DNA from: Puccinellia tenuiflora
Taxonomy: Eukaryota > Streptophyta > Magnoliopsida > Poales > Poaceae
Assembly (NCBI GenBank): GCA_012064385.1
Contig: QRDG01001907.1
Coordinates: forward strand, 186,001-250,000
Direction: 5' to 3'
Length of the DNA stretch: 64,000 bases
Part shown: in pieces, positions 11,436 to 22,691 of the stretch
Layout: each line of letters opens with the position of its first letter
Numbering within the stretch: the first letter of the stretch is position 1
Translations under genes and position numbers: made by a program
Notes under the pieces: generated by a model
The model's input: the letters and a program-made list of their open reading frames with translations, nothing else
Database searches by the model: none
Told to the model about the DNA's origin: nothing

Positions 11436-13559
11436 GAGCAACTCCAGCCGTCCCCCCACGAAGCCCCCCCAGGACAACTTTTCGACGCCGGCGGTCCATT
11501 TTCCCCGTAGTCGCGCCCCCAGGACCCCCCCAAGGCCTCGTTTTTTGCCGGATTTGGGCCAAATTTTATCCGGCGTCCCAGGCCGAACCCAGTGCGCTGG
11601 GTTCGGCCTGGGGGCGCCGGCGAAAGGGGAAAACCGCGCGGGCCACCACTGTCGGCGAGAGAATGCACCTTTCCACGAACGGGTTCGTCCTTTCCTCCTC
11701 TCCTTCTCCCCGTCGCCGGCACCGACTCCTCCCATTCCGCCGCGAGCTCGCCACCAAAACCACCACCAACTACCGCGACGACACCCTCTGTAGTATCCCT
11801 CCCCGCACCAGCCGCCTCTACCCCGAGAATCGCCGTCGCGGTCAAGTTTCGCGCACATCCGCATCCACCCTGCCCGCGAGGTGTTCGACGCTTTGCCTCG
11901 ATGGACTCCGACGATGAGGAGATGCTCGCCGCTCTGCTGGACGAGGAAACCGAATCTACCGCCGCCGACGACGAAGAGCACTTACTGATGCTCGCCTGTC
12001 TGGCTGGCCTGTACGACGCCGATGCACAGCCGAAGCGCGGTGGTTCGGCACCAGGTCGGCGCAAGAGCAAGGCACGTCAGCGTGCCGAGGGGTATTGCAT
12101 GCTATATGCCGACTACTTCGCCGACGATCCAGTACACGGCGAGAAGACATTTCGGCGCCGTTTCAGAATGAATCGGCACCTTTTCCTTAAGATTTTGCAT
12201 GGTGTCCGAGAGTTCGACAACTATTTCGTTTGCAAGAAAGATTGCACCGGTACGGTTGGTTTTTCCTCGCTCCAGAAGTGCACGGTCGCATTGAGATTGC
12301 TTGCATATGGAGCTCCAGCTGATTCGCAGGATGACTATCTGCGCATGGCCGAATCCACCATCCTTGAGTGCTTCTACAGGTTCTGCAGAGCCGTAATTGG
12401 CGCATTTGGACCTGAATATTTGCGATCACCCACTGCTGAAGACACTGCTCGGATCCTAGCCGAGAATGAAGCAAGAGGATTTCCTGGGATGCTAGGAAGC
12501 ATCGACTGCATGCACTGGAAATGGAAGAACTGTCCATTTGCTTGATAGGGATGTACAAAGGGCACAAAGGCGGTTGCAGTGTCGTACTTGAGGCAGTGGC
12601 TTCGTATGATACCTGGATTTGGCATTCCTTCTTTGGAATGCCAGGATCAAACAACGACATCAACGTCCTGCAGTGCTCGCCTGTCTTCTCCAAACTTGTT
12701 GAAGGTATTGCTCCCCCGGTGAACTTCGAGATCAACGGGCACCATTACAACAAGGGATACTACCTGGCAGATGGTATCTATCCAAAATGGTCAACATTTG
12801 TGAAGACCATCTCAAACCCTGTGCCGAAGACGGCTAAAGCTTGGTTTGCCAAGTGCCAGGAGGCTTGCAGGAAGGATGTCGAGCGGGCATTTGGTGGGCT
12901 CCAAGCTCGATTTGCTGTTGTCCGGTATCCCGCTATGTCTTGGTCGAAAGATCAGATGTGGGAGGTGATGACTTGTTGTGTGATCTTGCACAACATGATC
13001 ATCGAGAGCGAGCGGAAGTATCCAGTGGATGAGAAGGAGAAGAAGGTGCCATACTTCAGACAGGGTCCTCTCGTGGGCGAGGATCCAGAGGAGAGCGAGC
13101 GTCTGCCTGTACCGAAATCATGGACTGCCTACCTTGCAACGCGTCAGGAAATCCGAGACCCAGTAGTTCATGAGCAATTGCAGCAAGATCTGGTGGAGCA
13201 CCTGTGGAGGCGCAAAGGCGAGGTCTAGGTTTTATGTAATTTGATTTTAAAAACTTGTTTTAAATTTTATGATTTGTTAAACAATTTGTAATAATTTTTC
13301 TGTCGAATTATTGGATACAAATGATAAATTTGCTTCAAAAATAATAGATTTTACTAGTAAAATGGGGGTCTATGGGGAAAACGCCGGAAAACGATTAAAA
13401 ACGCCGGAAAACGCCGGAAAACGCCGGGCTGGGGGGCGACACGGCTGGGAATCGGGCTGCCCCCAGGCCGTTTTTTTCCGCCGCCCCCCCCCCCCCCCCC
13501 AGCAGGGCCAAAAAATCGCCGGCAATTCGGCCTGGGGGGGCCAACGGCTGGAGTTGCTC
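11436..13559 (+). mobile_element. PIF/Harbinger element
   Basis: The ends are GAGCAACTCCAGCCG at 11436 and its near-perfect inverse ending GAGTTGCTC at 13559, flanked by TTA on both sides (11433-11435 and 13560-13562), the TSD usual for this superfamily. The duplicated locus holds one uninterrupted TTA at 18711-18713, so the insertion can be read against its empty site. The internal gene is a Harbinger transposase. A poly-C run lies at about 13485-13500. The separate Myb-like second gene common in active PIF/Harbinger elements was not found. Confidence 0.92.
11901..13228 (+). pseudogene. PIF/Harbinger transposase (DDE), broken
   Basis: The likely start is the ATG at 11901 (MDSDDEEML), giving an acidic N-terminus. 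The first open part (214 codons) contains RRRFRMNRHLF and the first catalytic Asp in GSIDCMHW (about residue 202). It ends at a TGA at 12543-12545, immediately followed by TAG and a one-base shift. The protein resumes in another frame (about 12549 on) with the second Asp in GSNNDINVL and the Glu in ERAFGGLQARF, and continues to 13228. All three DDE residues are thus encoded but not in one frame. Family members cut at TIRs and insert at TWA sites. Apart from this one damaged spot the coding sequence is clean, which suggests recent inactivation. Confidence 0.88.
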
Positions 13560-13562
13560 TTA

Positions 13563-15195
13563 CAGAAGTCCTTAGCAAGCCTGTGACAGCAACGTCACCA
13601 CCACAGTCGATGACACGGAAGGATGCAACTGATTCTATTGCATTCGGCCCTTCCGTGTCTCCTAAAATTTCATCTGGATCGTATGTGCTACCAAATCTTC
13701 CGCCTCATCCAGGGATTGGGCCACGCACCAGATTACAAATAAGTATAAAAGAACCCAAGTAATATACTTATGGTACTGTTATGTTTGCCTCATAGATGAA
13801 CCAAATACACTTTTGGATACTCTTGAGAATGGAAATTGGCGAAAGTTAAGGGAAGAAAAATATAATGAGGTCATGCAGAACAACACATGGCATCTTGTTC
13901 CACAAAACTCTACACGAAATTTGATTGACTACAAATGAATGTATCTTGTGAAGAGACAAGCTGATGGCACTATTGACAGGTAGAAGGCACACCTTATTGT
14001 AAAGGTTTCAAACAAATATTATGTATAGACTATGAATACACATTTAGTCAAGTTATAAAAGCTCCTACCATACGGTTGTATTGGAAGAGGAAATTTCTAG
14101 AGCTGGAGTTTATGACAACTAGACGTCAAAAATGTGTTTCATGGCATTCTGGAAGAGGAGGTTTATATGAAACAACATCCATGATTTGAAGATTCTCATA
14201 TATATATGCAAACTTGACAAGGATATCTTTAGATTTAAACAAGCTCCTCGAACGTGGTACTCTCGTCTCAGTTCAAAGTTGCATGATCTTGGGTTTTTCC
14301 ATCCAAAGTAAATACTTCACTTTTCCTTTACAACATATCAGGTGTCATGATATTTTTTCCAGATTATGTTGATGATATTATAGTCACAAGGTTATGAGAT
14401 CCGACTATTTCTATTCTTCTTCACGGTCTCAATGAAAATTTTGCACTCAAGGAGTTAGGAGATTTGCATTTTTTATGGGCATTGAAGTAAACAAAACTCG
14501 AGATGTTTTGCTTCTCACCCAGGAAAAATATGCTGCTAATATACTTGCTTGAGTTGGTATGAGTAGGTGCACTGTCCTTGATCAACGACACTACTCTTAG
14601 CCCTGATGATAATACACAATATATAAGTATGGTGGATATTGACACTAACTCGACCTGATTTATCTTTCTTAGTTAGTAAGGTCTTTCAATACTTGCATGC
14701 ACCAGGGACGACACATTGGACAACTGCTAACCGAAATTTGAGATACATCAAAGAAACTAGGTTGGAATTACTTTTCAAAAATCATATTCTACATTACTTA
14801 GCGTTCTTCCAAATGAAATTAGGAAGGATTTCTTGATGGCAAACGGTCCTCTAGAGATTTTTCTATATTTTTTTGGGACCAAACTATGATCTCACGGCTT
14901 GCAAAAAAACAAGTCATGATATTAAGATCTAGCACTGAAATACAAATCTCTAGATAATGCTATAGCTGAATTGATATTTGTTGAACCATTGCTTGGTGAA
15001 CTTGGTGTTATGTTGAAAGAACAGCCTTGTCTATGATGTGATAGCCTAAGTGCTACCTACTTGTCATGAAATCATGTCTTCCATTCACGTATAAAACACA
15101 ATGAAATTGACTATCATTTTGTTTCCGAAAGAGTTGCCAAGAAATTGTTGGATATAAGGTTCATATCAAGTAGCAGATGGTTTACAAAGGCATTT
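13563..15195 (+). pseudogene. Degenerate Ty1/copia pol, copy 1
   Basis: Pieces of a copia polyprotein can be followed across several frames: RTRLQ, then NNTWHLVP and the KGFKQ / TFSQV region of the reverse transcriptase (13860-14090), then RPDLSFLVSKV (14649 on) and the RNase H end FHSRIKHNEIDYHF and RFISS (15080-15180). Many stops and frameshifts make it long dead. No LTRs were found. Most stops are shared with copy 2 (18714-20365), so decay came before the duplication. Confidence 0.7.
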
Positions 15196-15864
15196 TCGGT
15201 TAAGTGTGTTAATAAATTCAAGTGTAATCTCATCCTTTCTAAAGGTTTTGATTATTCAAGGTATTATACACATGTATTATTTTGCCTTTCCTGTACGTAT
15301 TCGGTTATGGTGTAGTACACCAATCCCGATCGTATCTCCCTTACATGCATTCGAGAACTCTCACAATCTATATAACACGCACCCGATGATCCGATCAGGT
15401 CATCATTTCCCGCAATACTCACACTTTGTTTTCTGTGACTTTGAAATACAGTTTTGCACCGAGAGCAAAAAATCTATTTCTAGTGCCATCCTTTTTTATT
15501 GTTGTTCACGTAGTAATTCACGTGTGCATCTAATCGATCCAGATTAAAAATGATTTTATAAAGTATCAATTCATTTGGAACTGGCTATGTGCACCAATCG
15601 CCGCGGAGACCGGAGGATGTCCTCCGTTTTGAAAAAAAAAAATCAATTCGTCTAGAAAAAATTGATCAGTTGCTATACATGAAGCACACTTTCTGTCACT
15701 AAAGAGCAAGATGACACAGACGAAGCGAATTATAAGGAAGGACTCGTGTCATTGGTCAGACTTGACCATCGAGCCGTGTTTCTCTTGCAAGGTCTTGGCT
15801 ACCGATTTTAAAAAAATTATTAGTGTGGGTCGTGCCGGGTTTGAAGTTATTGAAAAGTATCAAC
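15196..15864 (+). other. F-box-upstream-like DNA, copy 1
   Basis: AT-rich non-coding DNA after the dead copia. From about 15640 it resembles the region upstream of F-box gene 2 (27960-28075): the blocks TTTCTGTCAC..AAGA and TCATTGGTCAGACTTGA (about 15749) are shared in the same order and orientation. A CACTA element begins at 15865. Confidence 0.6.
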
Positions 15865-15973
15865 CACTAGTAGAAAATAGCTTATAGGTAAGGTGCTTAC
15901 CTGTGGCGCACCAGCCTTTGATGCACCACTATTAAGGTACCAGTGGCGCATGGCCCTTGGTGTGCCACAGGTA

Positions 15974-16230
15974 GTCCCTTCGTTCCTTTTTACTCTGCAT
16001 ATTAGGATTGTCTTAAGTCAAATGTTTTAAAGTTTGACCAAGTATATAGAACAAAATACCAACATTTTTAATATCAAATCAATATAATATAAAACTATAT
16101 TTCATTGGGAATCGAATGATATTGATTTGATACTATGAATGTTGATATTTTTTCCTATAAAATTGGTCAAACTTTAACGAGTTTGACTTAAGACAAGTCT
16201 AATATGCAAAGTAAAAAGAAACAGAGGGAG
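15974..16230. mobile_element. Stowaway MITE, copy 1
   Basis: 257 bp flanked by TA, with inverted ends of the Tc1/mariner Stowaway type: a slightly mutated GTCCCTTCGTTCC on the left and AGAGGGAG on the right. The inner inverted sequence is CTTTTTACTCTGCATATTAG. It lies in the subterminal region of the capture CACTA. The same insertion at 21140-21396 shows it predates the duplication. Confidence 0.85.
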
Positions 16231-16616
16231 TACCTACCTTACCAGTGGCGCATCCCAGGTCTAGTGCGCCACTGGTAAGAGGTGGCCGGGCACCTCGGGA
16301 TAGCTGGCACTTACCAGTGGCGCACCAGACTAGATGCGCCACTGGTAAGGTAAGTACCAGTGGCGCTTCCAGTACTGGTGCGCCACTGGTAAGAGGTGGC
16401 CCGAACATCCCATGTTACCAGTGGCGCATCAGGCTGGATGCGCCACTGGTATTTACTTATCAGTGAAGCATCCAGATGCGGTGCGTCACTAATATTTCCC
16501 TGCCTTTTATTTTATTTTTTCCTCAGCCCTATCCTATCCAATCGATCACTCCCAGCCACACAACGCACGCAGACACTGTGCGAGCTAGTCCGGAGCAAGA
16601 AGACAGTGAGGAGTTC

Positions 16617-17133
16617 ATGGGGGCAGCGCTTCCAGTTCGGGCTCTCAGGAAGCCAACGGCGATGCAGAGTGTGGTGGCGGTGCCAGAGGAGGGGCTGTCG
16701 GACCTTGAGACGACGTCCTCCATGGGGGCGCCCAACTCCAGCCTCAGCTCCTCCGCGAGCAGCGCCGCGCGCTGCTCCAACCTCTCCCGCCTCTCCTTCG
16801 AGTGCTCCCCAATCGCAGCCGTCGTCGCGGAGGCTTCCTCCTGCTCGCTTGCGTCCCATCGCGCCGGCAGTCCGGCCACACCGGTCGGGCGACGTCGCCT
16901 GGGCGGCCATCCGCGCGCTCTCGTCAGCGTCCTCGCCGCTCGGGCTGGCGGACTTCAAGCTGGTGCGGTGCGTGGGCGGCGGCGACATCGGCACGGTCTA
17001 CCTCTGCCGGCTCCGCGCCGACGACGCCCCGCAGGAGGAGGAGGACGAGAGCCCGTCGTGCCTGTACGCGATGAAGGTGGTGGGCCGGCGCCTTGTCGCC
17101 AAAAAGCGCAAGCTGGAGCACGCGACAGCGGTG
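16617..17133 (+). pseudogene. Captured AGC kinase N-terminal fragment, copy 1
   Basis: The translation resembles the N-terminus of plant AGC-VIII kinases of the PINOID/WAG group: a Ser-rich leader with LSRLSFECSP, then GDVAWAAIRAL, ADFKLVRCV, a Gly-rich loop GGGDIGTVYLCRL (subdomain I) and YAMKVV with the ATP-anchoring Lys (subdomain II). It stops there; no HRD or DFG motif follows, so no kinase activity is possible. A frameshift near 16849 separates the leader from the kinase part; copies 2 and 3 are open at this spot. It is most likely a host exon carried by the CACTA. It differs from copies 2 and 3, for example in an acidic insert after CRLRADDAPQ. Confidence 0.72.
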
Positions 17134-17173
17134 CTAACTGCCTCCTCAATCCCGCATCTAGTGCAAGCAACGA

Positions 17174-17518
17174 GTGGTGGAGGTTGCTCCCATAGCTAAC
17201 GGCCTCCTCGATCCCACATCCAAAGCTCCCCTTTCTCCGGCATCGCTCACCAACCCGTTGCTCCCGTTGCTGCTTCTCACCAACCCGCCGGAGACCGCGG
17301 CGTTCCCCGAAGAGACCATGCTACTTCTCACCAATGTCATGACCACCGAGACACTCGAGCTCAACATCTACAACGTCAAGAAGGCCATCGCGGGGAGCGG
17401 CGGAGGCCGCAAGAGCGGGGGCATCTTCCTCGGCAAGGTCAAGGTGGTCGGCGCCTCCTTCGCCAGGGAAGGGGACGAGATCGGCCGCAAGATTTGGTTC
17501 ATCGATGACCCCCCCCCC
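17174..17518 (+). pseudogene. Captured MCTP/QUIRKY-like C2 fragment, copy 1
   Basis: Shortly after the kinase fragment an open frame contains LELNIYNVKKA, FLGKVKVVG and SFAREGDE. This matches the second half of the first C2 domain of plant multiple-C2/transmembrane proteins (QUIRKY/FTIP type), which bind membranes and act at plasmodesmata. It ends in a proline (CCC) run at the N (17519). Only part of one C2 domain remains, with no transmembrane region, so it is a gene fragment. The family assignment comes from motif recognition and should be tested by search. Confidence 0.6.
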
Positions 17519-17519
17519 N
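17519..17519. other. Ambiguous base in poly-C run (possible assembly seam)
   Basis: This is the only N in the window. It sits between a poly-C run and the start of duplication copy 2, exactly at the duplication junction, and probably marks an unresolved join or gap. The contiguity of copies 1 and 2 rests on this point. Confidence 0.9.
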
Positions 17520-18629
17520 TTATATTGATATAGGAGAAGCAAACATGATATGACCGTGGCAAAAAAAAAAAGATTACCACTATAGAAACACCCGCGAGGA
17601 TGCGACCCATCCTACTCCATCCAACCTATCTGGAAGAAAGATCGTCATTCTTTTAACTTTGACCTAAGAGATCCGCCAATTTCTTTGCACCCGCTGTGAT
17701 CCAATTCTTCGCTTCATTCTTTATGTGTTGCATGAGTATTGATGACATCGATAGCTTGTTGTTGAACACCCTTGTATTCCTCTCCTTCCATATTTCCCAG
17801 GTTATGAGAATGATAGCTGTTTTCAACACCTTCCGGAGGAGGATTGCACGACTGCCAATGCCTTCCAATACTCGCAAACCGTCTGTCTATCCGAACCAAG
17901 GCAGGTCATCAGGTCCTGGCATCCCATCCACGACGATGCGTCTGTCCAGATTCTTTTAACATACGACATTCGAAAAGGATGTGCTGTGCCATTTCAGGTT
18001 GACTTCTAAAGAGCTGACATGTCGATTGATGTGGCCATCCTCTGATCACCAGACGGCCGGACGTCGAAAGCCTGTTTTGGACAAAAAGCCAGGCGAAGAA
18101 ACTGCACTTTGGAGGGGTCCAAGTTTTCCAAACGATGCTCATGAAGTTGAAGAGGATGATCCCAGGAACTGTGCCTTGTAAGCCGAGTTTGTAGTGTAGA
18201 TTTCATTGCTCATGAGGTTCCAAAAGATGGTGTCCTCGGTACCAGGGGAGAGGACCACCATGGTCAGAGGCTCCCACAGGTGAACGAACTGTGCAAAGTG
18301 TTCAGTAGTGAAGTTTTCCATCTTGAGGTCAGAGATCCATCTGTGGTTTCAGAGAGTGTCATGGACATGCTGATTTTTGCGCCAGGTGGACTCGAAAAGA
18401 TTTGGAGCAATTGCTTTCGGGGGGAAGCCATCAAGCAAAGAGGATGACCAAAAGGATGCCTTTCTATCGTCCCAGATGGTGACCGTAGTCGCAACATTGA
18501 GAACTTGTCTGTCCATGTTTTCATTTGGCGTTTCTGATCTGACCCACAACTTGTCAGAAGAAACCCACTCATGCCAAAGCCAGCGCACGCAGAGCGCCCT
18601 GGATAATTTTCCCAGTTCCAGAATTGCCA
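17520..18629 (-). mobile_element. LINE 3' fragment, copy 2
   Basis: Second copy of the LINE ORF2 fragment, beginning within its 3' end (the A tail is missing; it starts at TTATATTGATATAGG after the N). Recognisable parts are the zf-RVT region with RGWPHQSTC (17909-18142), WEIWKERNTRVF (17653-17877) and RALCVRWLWHEW (18349-18630). The frame is broken in several places. Confidence 0.8.
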
Positions 18630-18710
18630 ACCCTCACTCCACTTTAATTACCCCTTCACATCAGCTATTAGCCTAGTTGGCACACCTTAAGAACATGCTG
18701 ACATGGAGCA

Positions 18711-18713
18711 TTA
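18711..18713. other. Empty Harbinger target site (TTA)
   Basis: The sequence around this TTA (ACATGGAGCA before, CAGAAGTCC after) equals the two flanks of the Harbinger element in copy 1 joined across one TTA. This is the unoccupied allele of the insertion at 11436-13559. Confidence 0.9.
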
Positions 18714-20365
18714 CAGAAGTCCTTAGCAAGCCCGTGACAACAACGTCACCACCATAGTCGATGACACGGAAGGATGCAACTGATTCTATTGCATCCGGCC
18801 CTTCTGTGTCTCCTAAAATTTCATCTGGATCGTATGTGCTACCAAATCCTCCGCCTCATCCAGCGATTGGGCCACGCACCATATTACAAATAAGTATAAA
18901 ATAACCCAAGTAATATACTTATGGTACTGTATGGTACGGTATGTTTGCCACATAGATGAACCAAATACACTTTTGGAGACTCTTGAGAATGGAAATTGGC
19001 GAAAGGTAAGGGAATAAAGATATAATGAGCTCATGCAGAACAACACATGGCATCTTGTTCCACAAAACTCTACACGAAATTTGATTGACTACAAATGAAT
19101 GTATCTTGCAAAGAGACAAGCTGATGGCACTATTGACAGGTAGAAGGCACACTTTATTGTAAAGGTTTCAAACAAATATTATGTATAGACTATTAATACA
19201 CATTTAGTCAAGTTATAAAAGCTCCCACCATACGGCTTGTGTTGGAAGATGAAATTTCTAGAACTGGAGTTTATGACAACTAGACGTCAAAAATGTGTTT
19301 CATGGCATTCTGGAAGAGGAGGTTTATATGAAACAACATCCATGATTTGAAGATTCTCATATATATATATATATATATATATGCAAACTTGATAAGGATA
19401 TCTTTAGATTTAAACAAGCTCCTCGAACATGGTACTCTCGGTCAAAGTTGCATGATCTTGGGTTTTTTCCATCCAAAGTAGACACTTCACTTTTCCTTTG
19501 CAACATATCAGGTGTCATGATATTTTTTCTAGATTATGTTGATGATATTATAGTCACAAGGTTATGAGATCCGACTATTTCTATTCTTGTTCATGATCTC
19601 AATGAAAATTTTGCACTCAAGGACTTGGGAGATTTGCATTTTTTATGGGCATTGAAGTAAACAAAACTAGAGATGTTTTGCTTATCACCCAGGAAAAATA
19701 TGTTGCTAATATACTTGCTTGAGTTGGTATGAGTAGGTGCACTGTCCTTGATCAACGACACTACTCTTAGCCCTGATGATAATACACAATATATAAGTAT
19801 GGTGGATATTGACACTAACTCGACCTGATTTATCTTTCTTAGTTAGTAAGGTCTTTCAATACTTCCATGCACCAGGGACGGCACATTGGACAACTGCCAA
19901 CCGAAATTTGAGATACATCAAAGAAACTAAGTTGGAATTACTTTTCAAAAATCATATTCTACATTACTTAGCGTTCTTCCAAATGAAATTAGGAAGGATT
20001 TCTTGATGACAAACGGTCCTCTAGAGGTTTTTCTATATTTTTTTGGGACCAAACTATGATCTCATGGCTTGCAAAAAAAACAAGTCATGATATTAAGATC
20101 TAGCACTGAAATACAAATCTCTAGATAATGCAATAGCTGAATTGATATTTGTTGAACCATTGCTTGGTGAACTTGGTGTTATGTTGAAAGAACAGCCTCG
20201 TCTATGATGTGATAGCCTAAGTGCTACCTACTTGTCATGAAATCATGTCTTCCATTCACGAATAAAACACAATGAACTTGACTATCATTTTGTTTCCGAA
20301 AGAGTTGCCAAGAAATTGTTGGATATAAGGTTCATATCAAGTAGCAGATGGTTTACAAAGGCATT
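18714..20365 (+). pseudogene. Degenerate Ty1/copia pol, copy 2
   Basis: Same dead copia remnant as 13563-15195, with matching stops and frameshifts, for example the TGA after NLIDYK. It has a longer AT dinucleotide run near 19361-19382 and a few small indels. RT and RNase H motifs survive in short pieces (RPDLSFLVSKV at about 19819). No LTRs. Confidence 0.7.
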
Positions 20366-21030
20366 TTCGGTTAAGTGTGTTAATAAATTCAAGTGTAATC
20401 TCATCCTTTCTAAAGGTTTTGATTATTCAAGGTATTATACACATGTATTATTTTGCCTTTCCTGTACGTATTCGGTTATGGTGTAGTACACCAATCCCGA
20501 TCATATCTCCCGTACATGCATTCGAGAACTCTCACAATCTATATAACACACACCCGATGATCCGATCAGGTCATCATTTCCCGCAATACTCACACTTTGT
20601 TTTCCATGACTTTGAAATACAGTTTTGCACCTAGAGCAAAAAAATCTATTTCTAGTGCCATCCTTTTTTTTTTGGTTGTTCACGTAGTAATTCACGTGTG
20701 CATCTAATCCAGATTAAAAATGATTTTGTAAAGTATCAATTCATTTGGAACTGGCTATGTGCACCAATCACCGCGGAGACCGGAGGATGTCCTCCGTTTT
20801 GAAAAAAAAAATCAATTCGTCTAGAGAAAATCGATCAGTCGCTATACATGAATCACAATTTCTGTCACTAAAGAGCAAGATGCCACGAACGAAGCGAATT
20901 ACTAACGAAGGACTCGTGTCATTGGTCAGACTTGACCATCGAGCCGTGTTTCTCTTGCAAGATCTTGGCTACCGATTTAAAAAGGTTTATTTGGGTGGGT
21001 CGGGGTTTGAAGTTATCGAAAAATACCAAT
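20366..21030 (+). other. F-box-upstream-like DNA, copy 2
   Basis: Non-coding. From about 20795 it shares the blocks TTTCTGTCAC..AAGA and TCATTGGTCAGACTTGA (about 20919) with the upstream region of F-box gene 2 (28053 on). It runs directly into the CACTA at 21031. It is probably the distal upstream region of F-box gene 1, now separated from that gene by the CACTA. Confidence 0.6.
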
Positions 21031-21139
21031 CACTAGTAGAAAGCAGTTTATAGGTAAGATGCTTACCTGTGGCGTACCAGCTTTTGATGCACCACAGGTA
21101 AGGTACCAGTGGCGCATGGCCCTTGGTGTGCCACAGGTA

Positions 21140-21396
21140 CTCCCTCCGTTCCTTTTTACTCTGCATATTAGGATTGTTTTAAGTCAAATGTTTTAAAGTT
21201 TGACCATGTATATAGAACAAAATACCAATATTTCTAATATCAAATCAATATAATATAAAACTATATTTCATTGTGAATCGAATGATATTGGTTTGATACT
21301 ACAAATGTTGATATATTTTCCTATAAAATTGGTCAAACTTCAGTGATTTTGATTTAAGACAATTCTAATATGCAGAGTAAAAATAAACAGAGGGAG
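21140..21396. mobile_element. Stowaway MITE, copy 2
   Basis: 257 bp between TA dinucleotides, with ends CTCCCTCCGTTCC and AGAGGGAG and the inner inverted sequence TTTTTACTCTGCATATTAG. This is the better-preserved copy of the insertion at 15974-16230. Confidence 0.9.
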
Positions 21397-21781
21397 TACC
21401 TACCTTACCAGTGGCGCATCCCAGGTATGGTGCACCACTGGTAAGAGGTGGCCGGGCACCTCGGGATAGCTGGCACTTACCAGTGGCGCACCAGTACTAG
21501 ATGCGCCACTGGTACCTTACCAGTGGCGCATCTAGTACTGGTGCGCCACTGGTAAGAGGTGGCCCGAACATCTCCCATGTTACCAGTGGCGCATCAGGCT
21601 GGATGCGCCACTGGTATTTATTTATCAGTGAAGCATCCAGATGCGGTGCGTCACTAATATTCCCCTGCCTTTTATTTTATTTTTTCCTCAGCCCTATCCT
21701 ATCCACTCGATCACTCCCAGCCACACAATGCACGCAGACACTGTGCGAGCTAGTACGGAGCAAGAAGACAGTGAGGAGTTC

Positions 21782-22296
21782 ATGGTGGCAGCGCTTCCAG
21801 TTCGGGCTCTCAGGAAGCCAACGGCGATGCAGAGCATGGTGGCGGTGCCGGAGGAGGGGCTGTCGGACCTGGACACGGCGTCCTCCACGGGGGCGCCCAA
21901 CTCGAGCCTCAGCTCCGCGAGCAGCGCCGGCAGCCTCGCGCGCTGCTCCAGCCTCTCCCGCCTCTCCTTCGACTGCTCCCCAATCGCAGTCGTCGCCGCG
22001 GCGACTTCCTCCTGCTCGCCGCGTCCCATCGCGCCGGTAGTCCGGACGCACCGGTCGGGCGACGTCGCCTGGGCGGCCATCCGCGCGCTCTCGTTAGCGT
22101 CCTCGCCGGTCGGGCCAGCGGACTTCAAGCTCGTCCGGCGCGTCGGCGGCGGCGACATCGGCACCGTGTACCTCTGCCGGCTCCGCGCCGGCGCCGCCCC
22201 GGAGGACGGGAGCCCGAACTCGTGCCTGTACGCGATGAAGGTGGTGGACCGGCGCCTCGTTGCCAAAAAGCGTAAGCTAGAGTGCGCGGCGGCGGA
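21782..22296 (+). pseudogene. Captured AGC kinase N-terminal fragment, copy 2
   Basis: One uninterrupted frame from the ATG at 21782 (MVAALPVRALRK) through LSRLSFDCSP, GDVAWAAIRAL, the Gly loop GGGDIGTVYLCRL and YAMKVVDRR. It then departs from kinase sequence (about 22297), and a short chimeric tail ends at a stop at 22361-22363. The open frame starts further upstream at 21641, inside CACTA sequence, so a CACTA-derived start is possible. Kinase subdomains III-XI are missing. PINOID/WAG-type kinases phosphorylate PIN auxin carriers; this fragment could not. Copies 2 and 3 share the SAGSLARC stretch that copy 1 lacks. Confidence 0.75.
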
Positions 22297-22337
22297 GCTA
22301 ACTGCCTCCTCAATCCCGCATCTAGTGCAAGCAACGA

Positions 22338-22690
22338 GTGGAGGAGGTTGCTCCCGTAGCTAACTGCCTCCTCGATCCCGCATCCAAAGCTCCCCTTTCT
22401 CCGGCATCGCTCACCAACCCGTTGCTCCCGTTGCTTCTTCTCACCAACCCGCCGGAGACCGCGGCGTTCCCCCAAGAGACCATGCTGCTTCTCACCAACG
22501 TCATGACCACCGAGACGCTCAAGCTCAACGTCTTCAATGACAAGAAGGCCATCGCGGGGAGCGGCGGTGGCGGCGGAGGCCGCAAGAGAGGGGGCACCTT
22601 CCTCGGCAAGGTCAAGGTGGTCGGCGCCTCCTTCACCAGGGAAGGGGACGAGACCGGCCGCAAGATTTGGTTCGTCGATGACCCCCCCCC
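22338..22690 (+). pseudogene. Captured MCTP/QUIRKY-like C2 fragment, copy 2
   Basis: Open frame with LLLTNPPETAAFPQE, LKLNVFNDKKA, a Gly-rich insert, FLGKVKVVG and SFTREGDETG, then a poly-C run where copy 3 of the captured block begins. It represents the end of an N-terminal C2 domain of a plant MCTP. The frame overlaps the chimeric tail of the kinase fragment, so kinase and C2 parts lie in different frames. Confidence 0.6.
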
Positions 22691-22691
22691 C

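Larger units (their letters stand above)
10264..17518 (+). repeat. Large direct duplication, copy 1
   Basis: From 10264 the sequence runs parallel to that starting at 17520: LINE fragment, dead copia, AT-rich upstream-like DNA, CACTA left end, Stowaway, kinase fragment and C2 fragment, stopping at a poly-C run. Substitutions of a few percent separate the copies by eye. Copy 1 is longer because of the Harbinger insertion (11436-13559). It lacks a short segment near 11378 that copy 2 has at about 18630-18652. Confidence 0.85.
15865..17518 (+). mobile_element. Gene-capturing CACTA, left part, copy 1
   Basis: Starts CACTAGTAGAAAATAG at 15865. Subterminal motifs CAGTGGCGCA and inverses lie at 15899-15975 and 16240-16495, with a Stowaway inserted between. 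The interior carries a kinase fragment and a C2-protein fragment. It has no right end: the sequence stops at a poly-C run and an N (17519), then joins the second copy of the duplicated block. No transposase is present. Confidence 0.8.
17520..22690 (+). repeat. Large direct duplication, copy 2
   Basis: Parallel to 10264-17518 without the Harbinger. It begins inside the LINE tail and ends at the poly-C run after the second C2 fragment. The order is LINE fragment, intact TTA target (18711), dead copia, F-box-upstream-like DNA, CACTA left end with Stowaway, kinase fragment, C2 fragment. Confidence 0.85.

Noticed and set aside
11390..12070. Reverse-strand ORFs of 182 and 226 codons in the Harbinger element
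   Set aside because: They are antisense to the real transposase and its GC-rich leader, with no motif.
19361..19382. AT dinucleotide run as a promoter or origin
   Set aside because: It is a microsatellite that expanded within the dead copia copy 2; copy 1 has a shorter run at the same place.
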